Below, piece after piece: positions 15,650 through 24,511 of a stretch of 64,000 nucleotides of DNA. The position numbers were made by a program, and so were the translations under genes. Numbering within the stretch: position 1 is the stretch's first letter; each line of letters opens with the position of its first letter. The notes beneath the pieces were generated by a model, which saw only the letters and a list, made by a program, of their open reading frames with translations, did no database searches and was not told where the DNA came from. Source of the stretch: Frankia alni ACN14a (GTDB taxonomy: Bacteria > Actinomycetota > Actinomycetes > Frankiales > Frankiaceae); NCBI RefSeq assembly GCF_000058485.1, contig NC_008278.1:3652962-3716961 (forward strand), read 5' to 3'.

Positions 15650-16849
15650 TCACCGTAGCAGCTCGCGGGCGATGATCATCTTCTGGACCTCGGAGGCGCC
15701 CTCGCCGAGGCGCTTGACCCGCAGGTCGCGGAACCAGCGCTCCAGCGGCATCTCCTTGGACAGGCCGAGCGCGCCGAACATCTGCACGCACCGGTCCAGC
15801 ACCCGGTAGGCGGCCTCGGTGCCGTACATCTTGCACACCGACGCGTCGACCCTCACGTCCTTGCCGAGGTCGGCGTTCCAGGCCGCCTGGTACATCAGCA
15901 GCCGGGCGGCACGCAGCTCCACCTCGCTGTCGGCGATCATCCACTGGATGCCCTGCTTGTCGGCCAGCCGCGAGCCGAAGACCTCGCGCTGCTTGACCCA
16001 GTCGATCGCCATCCCCAGCGCCTGCTGGGCGATGCCGATCGGGCCGGCGGCATAGGCGATGCGCCCGGAGACCAGGAACTGCGAGGCCAGGTTGAAGCCC
16101 TGGCCCTCCTCGCCGATCCGGTTGGCGACCGGGATCCGGACGTTGTCGAAGTGCAGCTCGTACGGCGCGTAGGAGGTCATCACGTCGATCGGGAACTTGG
16201 TCAGCCCCTCGACGTCGTTCGGCAGGATGAAGCAGCTGATCCCGTCGCGCCGACCCGGCTCGCCGGTGCGGGCGTAGAGCACGCCCCAGGCCGCCGACCC
16301 GGCGTGGGTCGTCCACATCTTGGTGCCGTTGATGACGTAGTGGTCGCCGTCGCGCTCGGCGCGGCAGCGGATCGCCCGCGCCGGGTCGGAGCCGCCCGAC
16401 GGCTCGCTGATCGCGGTGAACGCCCGGCCCGCCCTACCCTCGATGATGGGGCGGGCGTACGTCTCGAACTGCTCCTTGGTCGCGGAGAACATCACCGTCG
16501 GCGGGTTGCCGCCGAACGCCCCGCAGGCCGGGAAGAACGCGCCCATCCGGCACTTCGCCGCCTCTTCGGCGACGACGACCTGGCCGAGCACGCTCAGCCC
16601 CGCGCCGCCGAACTCCGCCGGGGTCTGCAGCGCCCACAGGTCCGCCGCGCGGGCCTTGGCCTGCAGGGGCCCCAGCAACTCGGGCGGCAGGCCGGCCGCG
16701 TCGTGGGGGAGTGTGTCCTCCAGCGGGCGGACCTCGGTCTCCATGAAGCGGCGCACCGTGTCGGCGAGCATCCGGAACTCGTCCGGGAGCTCCCAGGCAC
16801 CGGTGGGGAACGTGTCGGAGCCGCTGGACGGCGTTGCCGTTACGGACAC
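15650..16849 (-). CDS. Acyl-CoA dehydrogenase
   Basis: This 399-residue flavoprotein starts at GTG 16849 behind AAGGAGG. It shows the family sequence: AFTAISEPSGGSDPARAI (FAD/substrate loop), YVINGTKMWTTHAGSA, GQGFNLASQFLVSGRIAYAA, and the C-terminal LGEGASEVQKMIIARELLR with Glu383 at the catalytic-base position. It desaturates an acyl-CoA at alpha-beta and passes electrons to ETF. The thioesterase gene follows closely and a racemase-type CoA transferase precedes it by 58 bases. The set looks like a leftward operon for a branched or cyclic acyl-CoA. Confidence 0.93.
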   Translation of the reverse strand: MSVTATPSSGSDTFPTGAWELPDEFRMLADTVRRFMETEVRPLEDTLPHDAAGLPPELLGPLQAKARAADLWALQTPAEFGGAGLSVLGQVVVAEEAAKCRMGAFFPACGAFGGNPPTVMFSATKEQFETYARPIIEGRAGRAFTAISEPSGGSDPARAIRCRAERDGDHYVINGTKMWTTHAGSAAWGVLYARTGEPGRRDGISCFILPNDVEGLTKFPIDVMTSYAPYELHFDNVRIPVANRIGEEGQGFNLASQFLVSGRIAYAAGPIGIAQQALGMAIDWVKQREVFGSRLADKQGIQWMIADSEVELRAARLLMYQAAWNADLGKDVRVDASVCKMYGTEAAYRVLDRCVQMFGALGLSKEMPLERWFRDLRVKRLGEGASEVQKMIIARELLR

Positions 16850-16907
16850 GGCGCCTCCTTCGTTGTCTGGTCGAGATCGAGATTGTGGTCGGGGGCGCGG
16901 CGGGAGA

Positions 16908-18014
16908 TCAGGTCCACCCGGCGAGGACCTCGGCCACGGTGACCGCGGTGCGCGGCGGGACCCGCGGCGCGGCGGGGACGCTGCGCGAGAACCGCGGCGC
17001 GGGGGCGGGTTGCGTCACGCCGGCGACGTCGATCAGGACCTCTCGGGCGGCCATGTGCGGGTGCGCGGTGGCCTCGTCGAAGTCCAGCACCGGGGTGACG
17101 CAGGCGTCGAGGGGGTCGAACACGGCCGCCCACTCGTCGCGGGTGCGCCCGGCGAAGGCCTTGGTGAACGCCTCGCGCAGCTCCGGCCAGCGGGCCCGGT
17201 CGTCCTGGCCGGGCAGCGTGGCCGGGTCGAGGCCAAGACCGGTGACGAACGTGGCGTAGAAGCGGGGCTCGAGCGCGCCGACGGCCATGTAGCGCCCGTC
17301 GGCGGTGGCGTAGACATCGTAGAACGGCGCGCCGGTGTCGAGGCGGTTGGAACCGCGCTCGTCGTTCCAGCGGCCCCGCCCGCGCAGCCCCCAGACCATG
17401 TGCGCGAGCAGACTCGCGCCGTCGACGATGGCCGCGTCGATGACCTGGCCGCGCCCCGAGCGCTCCCGCTCGACCAGCGCGGCGAGGATGCCCACCACCA
17501 GGTAGGTCGAGCCGCCGCCGAAGTCGCCGACCAGGTTCAGCGGCGGCAGCGGCGGCTCGCCGGCGCGGCCGACGGCGTTGAGCACGCCGGTGATCGACAG
17601 GTAGTTGATGTCGTGGCCGACCCGGTCCGCCAGCGGTCCCTGCTGGCCCCAGCCGGTCATCCGCCCATAGACCAGCCGCGGGTTGCGCCGCGCGCAGTCG
17701 TCGGGGCCGAGGCCGAGGCGCTCGGTGACGCCGGGACGGAAGCCCTCGATCAGCACGTCGGCGCCGGCGATCAGGTCCAGCACGCCGTCGCGGGAGGCGG
17801 GATCGCCCAGGTCGGCCTCGACGAGGCGGCGCCCGCGCTGCACCGGCTCGGCCGGCACGCCCGGCGCCGGCACGGACCCCGGCCGGGCCACCCGGACCAC
17901 GTCCGCGCCCAGGTCGGCGAGCATCATCGCCGCGTGCGGGCCGGGACCGATCCCGGCGAGCTCGACTACCCGGATGCCGGCGAGTGGGCCCGCGGCGCTC
18001 GTCCCTTCGGGCAA
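16908..18014 (-). CDS. CaiB/BaiF family protein, 2-methylacyl-CoA racemase type
   Basis: This 368-residue class III CoA-transferase-fold protein resembles mycobacterial MCR/AMACR. The racemase catalytic residues are conserved in spacing: His134 in GHDINYLS and Asp164 in [10 protein letters not shown], 30 residues apart as in MCR His126/Asp156. Racemases invert 2R-methylacyl-CoA esters so that acyl-CoA dehydrogenases can act, which suits the acyl-CoA dehydrogenase next downstream. The assigned start is TTG 18014 ([10 protein letters not shown]) behind GGAGGAGGG; the downstream [16 protein letters not shown] is the true fold start. CoA transfer instead of racemisation remains possible. Confidence 0.88.
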   Translation of the reverse strand: MPEGTSAAGPLAGIRVVELAGIGPGPHAAMMLADLGADVVRVARPGSVPAPGVPAEPVQRGRRLVEADLGDPASRDGVLDLIAGADVLIEGFRPGVTERLGLGPDDCARRNPRLVYGRMTGWGQQGPLADRVGHDINYLSITGVLNAVGRAGEPPLPPLNLVGDFGGGSTYLVVGILAALVERERSGRGQVIDAAIVDGASLLAHMVWGLRGRGRWNDERGSNRLDTGAPFYDVYATADGRYMAVGALEPRFYATFVTGLGLDPATLPGQDDRARWPELREAFTKAFAGRTRDEWAAVFDPLDACVTPVLDFDEATAHPHMAAREVLIDVAGVTQPAPAPRFSRSVPAAPRVPPRTAVTVAEVLAGWT

Positions 18015-18382
18015 CGCCCGTCCCTCCTCCTGGTTCCCGCCCGTGCGCCGGGCGCCGGAAGGGATCGTCGCGCCGGCCTTCGCCGGGCGGGGTCTGGGTT
18101 CAGGTGGGCTCAGTCGAGCTCATCTGACACCATGTTTATAGCATCGGTGCCCCGTTGCAGGCATTTTATGATCTTCAATGGGCCATGGTTCTGGCATCTT
18201 CGTCGGCCGCCGAGGCGTAGCCGGTTGCGGGGCGCTTCGCGGGTCGGCGGCGGATGCGTGGGAGAGCGCCTCCATGGCTCTTCCACAGGGTTCGACCGTC
18301 CGATTTATCCCTGAGGAAGAGACAGGTAGCGCCGCTCCCAGGCACCTCGCCGCGCGGGGGCGGGGGTGGCAGACCGGGCTGG
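18015..18382. other. Intergenic region upstream of the racemase gene
   Basis: No gene was recognised. At 18125-18137 a degenerate palindrome TGACA-CCA-TGTTT lies beside an AT-rich TTTATAG. This is a weak relative of the shared operator with a 3-base spacer. The stretch should hold the leftward promoter for the racemase, dehydrogenase and thioesterase genes. Confidence 0.45.
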
Positions 18383-19990
18383 CTAGGCGCTGAGGGTGAA
18401 GCCGGTGTAGCCCTCCGCGGCGACGGCGGCGCAGCGCTTGTGGTAGCGGCCGACCCCGCCGACGTAGGGCATGAAAACCCGCGGCCGGCCCGGGATGTTG
18501 GCCCCCAGGTACCAGGAGTTCGCCTGCGGGTAGAGCGTGCGCGCGGCGGCCTCGTTGACGTGCGCGACCCAGTCCTCCTCGGCGGCGGGGTCCGCCTCGA
18601 TGGTGGCCAGGCCGCGGGCGTCGAGGTGGGCCAGGCAGTCGCCGATCCAGTCGACGTGCTGCTCCAGGGAGACGAAGGCGTTGGAGATCACCGAGGGGCT
18701 CCCGGGGCCCGCCACGACGAACAGGTTCGGGAACCCGCTTATCCCCAGGCCCAGGTAGGTGCGCGGTCCGTGCGCCCAGTGGTCGGCGAGCCGGCGCCCG
18801 CCGCGGCCGCGGATGTCCATCGCCAGCAGTGCCCCGGTCATCGCGTGGAAGCCGGTGGCGTAGACGAGGGTGTCCAGCTCGTGTACCCGCCCGCCGGTCC
18901 GCACCCCGGTCTCGGTGATCTCGGTGATCGGGTCGCGGCGGACGTCGACGAGGGTGACGTTGTCGCGGTTGAACGTGTCGTAGTAGTCGGTGTCGACGCA
19001 GATCCGCTTGGTGCCGATCGGGTGGTCGGTCGGCGTCAGCGTCGCGGCGACCTGGGGGTCGTGCACGATCTGACGGATCTTGTCGCGGACGTAGTCGGCG
19101 GCGAGGTCGTTGGCCGCCGGATCGAAGATGAGGTCGTCGAAGGCGGCCATGTACTCGAAGCCGCCCAGCCCCCAACGCGCGGAGAACTCCCGGTCGCGCT
19201 CCTCGGCCGAGGCGGTGAGGGCGTGGACGCGGTTCTGGCGCAGCAGCATCCCGCCGAACGAACGCCGGGCCCGCTCGCGGTACTCGCTGTAGTGCGCCTT
19301 GCGCTCGCGGGCCAGCTCCGGGTCCAGCGGCACGTTGAACCCCTGGACGCTGAAGTTCGCGCTGCGCTGGAACACGGTCAGATGGCCGGCGACCCGGGCG
19401 ATGAGCGGGATGCACTGGATGCCCGAGGCGCCGGTGCCGACCACTCCCACCCGCTGGCCGGCCAGGTCGACCTCCTCGTCCGGCCAGGTCGCGGTGTGCA
19501 GGACGCGCCCGGCGAAGCGGTCGGCCCCCGGGATGTCGGGGATGTTGGGCACGGACAGGCACCCGGTCGCCATCACGCAGAACCGGGCGCGGACCCGTTG
19601 ACCGCGGTCGGTGGTGACCCGCCAGCGTCCGTCGGCCTCGTCGAACGTCACCGACGCGATCCGGGTGGCGAACTCGATGTCGCGGCGCAGGTCGAAGCGG
19701 TCGGCCACGTGGCGGGCGTAGGCGAGCATCTCCGGCTGCTCGGGGAAGCGCCGGCTCCACTGCCAGTCCTGCTGGAGCTCCTCGGAGAAGGAGTAGGAGT
19801 ACTCCAGGCTCTCGATGTCGCAGCGGGCGCCCGGGTAGCGGTTCCAGTACCACGTGCCGCCGACGTCGTCGGCCGCGTCGTACGCCCGCACCCGCAGCCC
19901 CTGCCCGCGCAGGCGGTGCACCGCGTACATGCCGGCGAAGCCCGCGCCGACGATCAGAACGTCGAGATCCTCGTCATGCACCAGCACCAC
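18383..19990 (-). CDS. FAD monooxygenase, Baeyer-Villiger type
   Basis: This 535-residue class B flavoprotein starts at GTG 19990 with GGAGG upstream. FAD-binding GAGFAG is at residues 15-20, and the second, NADPH-type Rossmann GTGASG at 185-190. Between them is the Baeyer-Villiger fingerprint FAGRVLHTATWP (159-170). Also typical are DDVGGTWYWNRYPGARCD and LVYATGFHAMTG. The enzyme would insert oxygen next to a ketone, giving an ester or lactone. Homologues act on cyclic ketones, steroids and aryl ketones. It is divergent from a SnoaL-like gene across an exact copy of the shared palindrome. Confidence 0.92.
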   Translation of the reverse strand: MVLVHDEDLDVLIVGAGFAGMYAVHRLRGQGLRVRAYDAADDVGGTWYWNRYPGARCDIESLEYSYSFSEELQQDWQWSRRFPEQPEMLAYARHVADRFDLRRDIEFATRIASVTFDEADGRWRVTTDRGQRVRARFCVMATGCLSVPNIPDIPGADRFAGRVLHTATWPDEEVDLAGQRVGVVGTGASGIQCIPLIARVAGHLTVFQRSANFSVQGFNVPLDPELARERKAHYSEYRERARRSFGGMLLRQNRVHALTASAEERDREFSARWGLGGFEYMAAFDDLIFDPAANDLAADYVRDKIRQIVHDPQVAATLTPTDHPIGTKRICVDTDYYDTFNRDNVTLVDVRRDPITEITETGVRTGGRVHELDTLVYATGFHAMTGALLAMDIRGRGGRRLADHWAHGPRTYLGLGISGFPNLFVVAGPGSPSVISNAFVSLEQHVDWIGDCLAHLDARGLATIEADPAAEEDWVAHVNEAAARTLYPQANSWYLGANIPGRPRVFMPYVGGVGRYHKRCAAVAAEGYTGFTLSA

Positions 19991-20030
19991 AGTCCTCCAC
20001 CCTGACCAGATCCGGACGCTAGCCCGAATC

Positions 20031-20044
20031 TGACGGTCACGTCA
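20031..20044. promoter_or_regulatory. Putative shared operator, site 4 (exact)
   Basis: TGACG-GTCA-CGTCA has perfectly complementary arms. It lies between the divergent monooxygenase (start 19990) and SnoaL-like (start 20222) genes. Confidence 0.6.
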
Positions 20045-20221
20045 ACGAGTGTGGCCGGGTGGACGGGCGGGAGGCAAACCTGCGCAGGTGCCCTGCGGCC
20101 GTGGCAGGCTAGGGGGCATCTGACGTGCTGTTCACGCCAGTTGTCGCGCAGCCTCCCGCGCTCCGGCTCGGCCCGCGGCACCGCGTCCCCGTTCCCGCCG
20201 CCGTCCCGATCGGAGATCCCC

Positions 20222-20671
20222 ATGGACAACGCTGAGCTGCGAACCCGCGTCGGCGCCGCCCACCTGCTGGCGTCCTACACGTACTTCGCCGACTCCGGCC
20301 GGCTCGGGCCGCTGGTCGACCTCTTCCTGCCCGACGCGGTGTTCCGGATCGACGACGACACCAACGTCGGCCGGGACGCGATCGAAGCCTACTTCCGCAG
20401 CGCGGGGGAGAGCTTCCGCTCCGTCGACATCCTCCCGGGCCGCCATCACCTCAGCTCGGTCTACATCGACCCCCGCCCCGAGGGCGGCGCCGCCACGTAC
20501 GCCTGCTTCCAGTTCGTCGGCGTCCGCGGGGCGGACCACTGGGGCACCTACCGCGACGAGGTCGTCGAGGTCGACGGCACGTGGCGGTTCGCCCGCCGCC
20601 GCGTGACCGTCGAGGGCTTCGCCGCGGACTCGCCGCTGGTGCCCGCCGGCCGCCAGGCCTCGGGTGCCTGA
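20222..20671 (+). CDS. SnoaL-like/NTF2-fold protein
   Basis: This 149-residue protein starts at ATG 20222 after CGGAGATCCCC. The fold is recognisable from the helical LRTRVGAAHLLASYTYFADSGRLGPLVDLF, then LPDAVFRIDDDTNVGRDAIEAYF and a final strand with WRFARRRVTVEG. Members bind or convert small hydrophobic molecules. Catalytic residues are not evident. It is divergent from the Baeyer-Villiger enzyme, so the two may act on the same compound. Confidence 0.8.
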   Translation: MDNAELRTRVGAAHLLASYTYFADSGRLGPLVDLFLPDAVFRIDDDTNVGRDAIEAYFRSAGESFRSVDILPGRHHLSSVYIDPRPEGGAATYACFQFVGVRGADHWGTYRDEVVEVDGTWRFARRRVTVEGFAADSPLVPAGRQASGA

Positions 20672-20682
20672 CCGCGGCGCCG

Positions 20683-20742
20683 GCGCCGACACCCGACGCG
20701 CCGGCACCCGACGCGCCGGCACCCGACGCGCCGGCACCCGAC
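20683..20742 (+). repeat. Four 15-bp tandem repeats after the SnoaL-like gene
   Basis: Four units of GCGCCG[A/G]CACCCGAC lie end to end starting 12 bases after the stop codon, with a partial fifth. They are non-coding; no other function is visible. Confidence 0.88.
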
Positions 20743-20913
20743 GCGCCGACACGGGCGGTTCGAGCCGATCGGTCGACCCGCCGGCCGGTGTCATCGGAGG
20801 ATCGTGCGTGTGATCCGTCCAGTGGCACGCGTCGGCCGGTCGAGGGCGTGTCCGTGCGGTCGCCCGGTGGGGATCTGGCCGGGTGGCCGCCGTCCGTCAG
20901 AAGGAGTCGCCGT

Positions 20914-22341
20914 ATGGCCGATGATGCCGTGAACGCCCCCCTGACCGTTGCCGTGATCGGTTCCGGTCCGGCGGGCTTCTACACCGCGGGAGCGTTGCTG
21001 GAGCAGTCCGGCGTCCCGGTCCGGGTGGACCTCTACGAGCGGCTGGCCACGCCGTGGGGCCTGGTGCGGGCCGGGGTGGCGCCGGACCATCCGAAGATCA
21101 AGGCGGTGTCGTCGGTGTACGCGGCGACCGCGGCCGACGAGCGCTTCCGCTTCTTCGGCAACGTCGAGGTGGGCCGGCACGTCTCCCGCGAGGAGCTGGT
21201 CGAGCGCTACGACGCGGTGGTGTACACGGTGGGCGCGCAGGGCGAGCGGCGCCTGGGCATCCCCGGCGAGGACCTGCCGGGCAGCGTGCCCGCGGTGGAC
21301 GTCGTCGGCTGGTACAACGGCCATCCCGACTTCGCCGACCGGGCGCCCGACCTGTCCGGCCGGCGCGCGGTGGTGATCGGTGCGGGCAACGTCGCGCTCG
21401 ACGTGGCGCGGATCCTGTGCTCCCCGGTCGAGCGGCTGGCCGCGACCGACATCGCCGACCACGCCCTCGACGCCCTGCGCGCCAGCGCCATCGAGCAGGT
21501 CGTGGTGGTGGGCCGTCGCGGGCCGGCACAGGCGGCGTTCACCACCGCCGAGCTGCGCGAGCTGCCGGAGTTCACCGGGGCGGCGGTGGACGTCGACCCG
21601 GCGGAGGTCGCCGAGCAGCCCGGCGAGGAGAAACTGTCGCGGCTGATCCGACGCAACCTGGCCGTACTGCGCGACTACGCCGCAGCCCTGCCGTCGCAGG
21701 CGTCCGAGGTGTCGCAGGCGTCCCAGCCGGCCGGGGGGACCCGGCGGATGGCGCTGCGGTTCCTGCGGTCCCCGGTGGAGATCCGCGGGGAGGGCAGGGT
21801 CGCCGAGGTGGTGTTCGCCCGCAACCGGCTGGAGGTGGACGCCGAGGGCTGGGTCAGCGCCGTCGACACCGGCGAGCGGGAGGTGTTCCCGGCCGACCTG
21901 GTGGTCCGGGCGGTGGGCTACAAGGGCCTGCCGCTGGTGGGCCTGCCGTTCGACGATCGCCGCGGGATCATCCCCAACGACGCCGGGCGGGTCGCCGGGA
22001 CGGAGCGCGAGTACGTCGCCGGCTGGATCAAGCGCGGCCCGACCGGGATCATCGGGACGAACCGCAAGTGCGCCGTGGAGACGGTCGCCACGCTGCTGGC
22101 CGACGTCGCCGACGGCCGGCTGGCCCGCCGCCCGCGGGCCGGCGGCGTCGATCCGGTCGGCGAGGACGCGTCCTGGCTGCGCGAGCACCAGCCCGACCTG
22201 GTGACGGAGGCCGGCTGGCGGCTCATCGACGCGGCGGAGCGGGCGTCCGGCGAGCCGGCGGGCCGCCCGCGGGTGAAGCTGACCACGCTCGACGCGCTCG
22301 TCGACACCGCACTCAGCCGCACCCGCACCCTGACCGGCTGA
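20914..22341 (+). CDS. fprA: Ferredoxin-NADP+ reductase, FprA type
   Basis: This 475-residue protein resembles mycobacterial FprA/adrenodoxin reductase. It has the FAD motif VAVIGSGPAGFYTAGALL, ERLATPWGLVRAGVAPDHPKIK, the NADP motif VVIGAGNVALDVARIL with VVVGRRGPAQAAFTTAELREL, and the C-terminal GWIKRGPTGIIGTNRKCAVETV. ATG 20914 has AGAAGGAG upstream. Such reductases pass electrons from NADPH to ferredoxins. It may supply the P450 (8861-10123), the Rieske oxygenase (34691-36581) and the small ferredoxin (29647-29844), none of which has its own reductase nearby. That partnership is inferred. Confidence 0.92.
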   Translation: MADDAVNAPLTVAVIGSGPAGFYTAGALLEQSGVPVRVDLYERLATPWGLVRAGVAPDHPKIKAVSSVYAATAADERFRFFGNVEVGRHVSREELVERYDAVVYTVGAQGERRLGIPGEDLPGSVPAVDVVGWYNGHPDFADRAPDLSGRRAVVIGAGNVALDVARILCSPVERLAATDIADHALDALRASAIEQVVVVGRRGPAQAAFTTAELRELPEFTGAAVDVDPAEVAEQPGEEKLSRLIRRNLAVLRDYAAALPSQASEVSQASQPAGGTRRMALRFLRSPVEIRGEGRVAEVVFARNRLEVDAEGWVSAVDTGEREVFPADLVVRAVGYKGLPLVGLPFDDRRGIIPNDAGRVAGTEREYVAGWIKRGPTGIIGTNRKCAVETVATLLADVADGRLARRPRAGGVDPVGEDASWLREHQPDLVTEAGWRLIDAAERASGEPAGRPRVKLTTLDALVDTALSRTRTLTG

Positions 22342-22415
22342 CCGGCTGACGGCGGACCGGCAGCGGAGCGGGGTGGGGTGGAGCGGGGGCGATCAGCGGC
22401 GGATCGCGCCCGGGA

Positions 22416-23636
22416 TCAGTTCTCCACGCAGACGGGCTTGTCCCCCTTGGGGGTCGTCAGCTTGCCGCCCACGACCTTGGCGTACCAGTTGCAGGCGCCG
22501 ACCTTGCTGGGCTGGCCCTTCGCGAACGTCAGCGGCGGCGACCACTCGCCGAGGGACTGGCCGTTCAGCGCGTACAGGCCGTCGAGGATCTCGGCGCTGG
22601 TCGGCGTCGCGGAGACGTTCTTCGCCGCGGCGGCGAAGAACAGCCCCGCCTGCCAGCCGCGGCTGGCGAAGCCGTCCGGGTCGTTCTTCGTGTACTGCTT
22701 CAGGGCGGCCTTGAAATCGGCCAGGTAGGGCTTGTCGCCGAACCACAGCGGGGCCCCGGAGGTCAGCCATGCGCCCTCGCTGGCCGGCTGGATGAGGTTG
22801 GGCTGGAACACGCCGCCGGAGAACACGTAGGTCGGCTGGTAGCGCTGCGTCGAGCAGTCCTTGATGAGCCGCTCGGTGACCTGGGCGGGCACGTTCGTGA
22901 TGACGGCCTTCACGCCCGCGCTGCGCAGCGACAGGCACTGCGAGGTGTAGTTCGGCGCCGAGGCCGAGGCGGTCTGCACACCCGCCGAGGCGATCCCGAG
23001 GCGGGCGGAGATGCCGGAGATCAGGCCGTTGGCCTCCGCGCACGCGGCCTGCTCGGCGCAGACGACGGTGCCGAACTTCGGCGAGCCGGCGAGCTTCACG
23101 CTGTACACCTCGCCGGTGAGGTACTCGACCGAGTTGGAGGTCGCGGCGAAGAACATCGGCGACTTGCCGTACTGGGCCGTCGTGGTGATCCCGCCGATGA
23201 CGGGGATGTTGTGCTGCTCGACGTAGCTGCGCCAGGAGCCGTCGGTGGCGCCGGCGAAGTTGCCGACGAGGGCGAGGACCTTGTCCTGCTCGACGAGCTG
23301 GTGGACGGCGGCGATCGACTTGGTCGGGTCGCCCTGGTCGTCCCGGCTGATCACCTCGACCGGGTGGCCGGCGATGCCGCCGTGCGCGTTCACCCACTTC
23401 GACCAGGCGACGAGGGCGTCGAGCCCGCGCTGGTTCTGCGGGCCGAAGGCGCCGCTGTACAGGCCGACGTTACCGATCTTCAACGGTGTTCCGGTGGGTG
23501 CCGCCGTGGCGTTGGCGGGCGGGGCGTCGGCTTTCGCCCCACCATCGCTGCTGCCCCCACAGGCCGACACGGTGAGTAATAAAGCGGCGAAGGCTGCGAT
23601 ACAGCCGGACAGGGTCCGTCGTCGCCTCGGTGCCAT
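22416..23636 (-). CDS. Branched-chain amino-acid-type ABC solute-binding lipoprotein
   Basis: This 406-residue exported lipoprotein has a basic n-region, a hydrophobic core and the lipobox LTVSACGG with Cys26 as the lipidation site. A type I periplasmic-binding fold of the Leu/Ile/Val (LivJ) family follows: LKIGNVGLYSGAFGPQNQRGLDAL, GHPVEVISRDDQGDPTKSIAAV and LVGNFAGATDGSWRSYVEQHNIPVIG. Proteins of this family in catabolic clusters often bind aromatic or acyl carboxylates and not amino acids. No permease or ATPase gene accompanies it here. An exact copy of the shared palindrome lies 180 bases upstream. Confidence 0.92.
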   Translation of the reverse strand: MAPRRRRTLSGCIAAFAALLLTVSACGGSSDGGAKADAPPANATAAPTGTPLKIGNVGLYSGAFGPQNQRGLDALVAWSKWVNAHGGIAGHPVEVISRDDQGDPTKSIAAVHQLVEQDKVLALVGNFAGATDGSWRSYVEQHNIPVIGGITTTAQYGKSPMFFAATSNSVEYLTGEVYSVKLAGSPKFGTVVCAEQAACAEANGLISGISARLGIASAGVQTASASAPNYTSQCLSLRSAGVKAVITNVPAQVTERLIKDCSTQRYQPTYVFSGGVFQPNLIQPASEGAWLTSGAPLWFGDKPYLADFKAALKQYTKNDPDGFASRGWQAGLFFAAAAKNVSATPTSAEILDGLYALNGQSLGEWSPPLTFAKGQPSKVGACNWYAKVVGGKLTTPKGDKPVCVEN

Positions 23637-23815
23637 CGGTGTATCCCCTTGTCAGGTGTGCTCGACCGGCGGCGCCGACGCGCGGTCGGAGTGCGACCGG
23701 TCGATCGCCGTGATGAATTGTCAATGCGGGCGGGATGGCGGTTGCCAGCTCGCGTGGAGACCCTGAATCCCCGCCGATCCGCCCGCGGGAGCCGCATCTT
23801 CCCGCCTGGGCGTTC

Positions 23816-23829
23816 TGACGTCAATGTCA
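23816..23829. promoter_or_regulatory. Putative shared operator, site 5 (exact)
   Basis: TGACG-TCAA-TGTCA fits the consensus exactly. It is upstream of the leftward solute-binding lipoprotein gene, suggesting that substrate uptake is co-regulated with catabolism. Confidence 0.58.
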
Positions 23830-24391
23830 CACCCGGGTGGGGTTGTGGGCACGCTACCGCCGGGGGCGCCGCCGGCCGGACGGGGCCCGCCGGGCGGCCT
23901 CCGGCGGGACGCGAGGGCCCGGCTAACCAGAGGGACAGGTGCCGTCACCTGGCAGATCGACCACCCGGCCGGCATCGGCGTGCAGTCCGGACCCGACCAG
24001 GCGGCGGGTGGGGCCGCTCGGCCGTGCGGCGACGTCGAAAAGGCGGCCCGGGGCCGGGAATGACTGCGTATAATCTCGCCGTTCTGGCGGCGGAGTTTCG
24101 TATTTCGCGGCGCGCTATTCGCGCTGGCGGGTATCGTGGGCCGCTTCCCGGACCTGGTGTCGCGGCTCGGCGCGGCTCGGTCTGGGGTGGCCTCGGCGCG
24201 AAGACGGTGGTGAATCGACGTCACGGAACGGAATGCGGCGCGGGTTCGGGGATATGCCCGTTTTCGGCCCCGCGTGCTCCCGGCTACCGCCATCTTGTAA
24301 TTACTGAGAGTAGTTTTCGGGGTGGCGGCGCGGGCGGCGCGGGCAGGCCGGCGCCGCACCTTTCCCGATCCTTCTGATTGCTGTAGACACA

Positions 24392-24451
24392 GTGTCAGAC
24401 GCTGCAGAGTCAGACGCAGCGGTGTCAGACGCTGCAGAGTCAGATGCTGCG
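24392..24451 (+). repeat. Four 15-bp tandem repeats upstream of the CoA ligase
   Basis: Four alternating units, GTGTCAGACGCTGCA and GAGTCAGA[C/T]GC[A/T]GCG, give a 30-base period. Every unit contains a TCAGA core resembling half of the shared operator. The array directly abuts the GACA-CAG-TGTC dyad. It could be read in frame with the ligase but more likely is leader DNA. Confidence 0.75.
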
Positions 24452-24511
24452 GTGGTGCGGCGTCGCGCGGGCTGTGCCGTGAGAGGTCCGGACGGTTGGG
24501 AGGCCAGGTCG

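Larger units (their letters stand above)
23637..24511. other. 875-base divergent intergenic region
   Basis: No protein gene was recognised between the binding-protein gene and the CoA ligase. It contains an exact shared palindrome (23816-23829), a perfect TATAAT at 24069-24074 without a clear -35, a GACA-CAG-TGTC dyad at 24386-24396 and a 15-bp tandem array. The segment 24060-24390 is noticeably less GC-rich than its surroundings. Confidence 0.6.

Noticed and set aside
16416-18314. 632-codon plus-strand open frame
   Set aside because: Antisense to the acyl-CoA dehydrogenase and racemase-type genes, no domain, low-complexity translation.
24392-24511. Extended N-terminus of the CoA ligase through the 15-bp repeats
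   Set aside because: The ATG at 24512 has a good ribosome site and matches where the ligase family begins; the upstream residues are repeat-coded (SDAAE) and not family-like.
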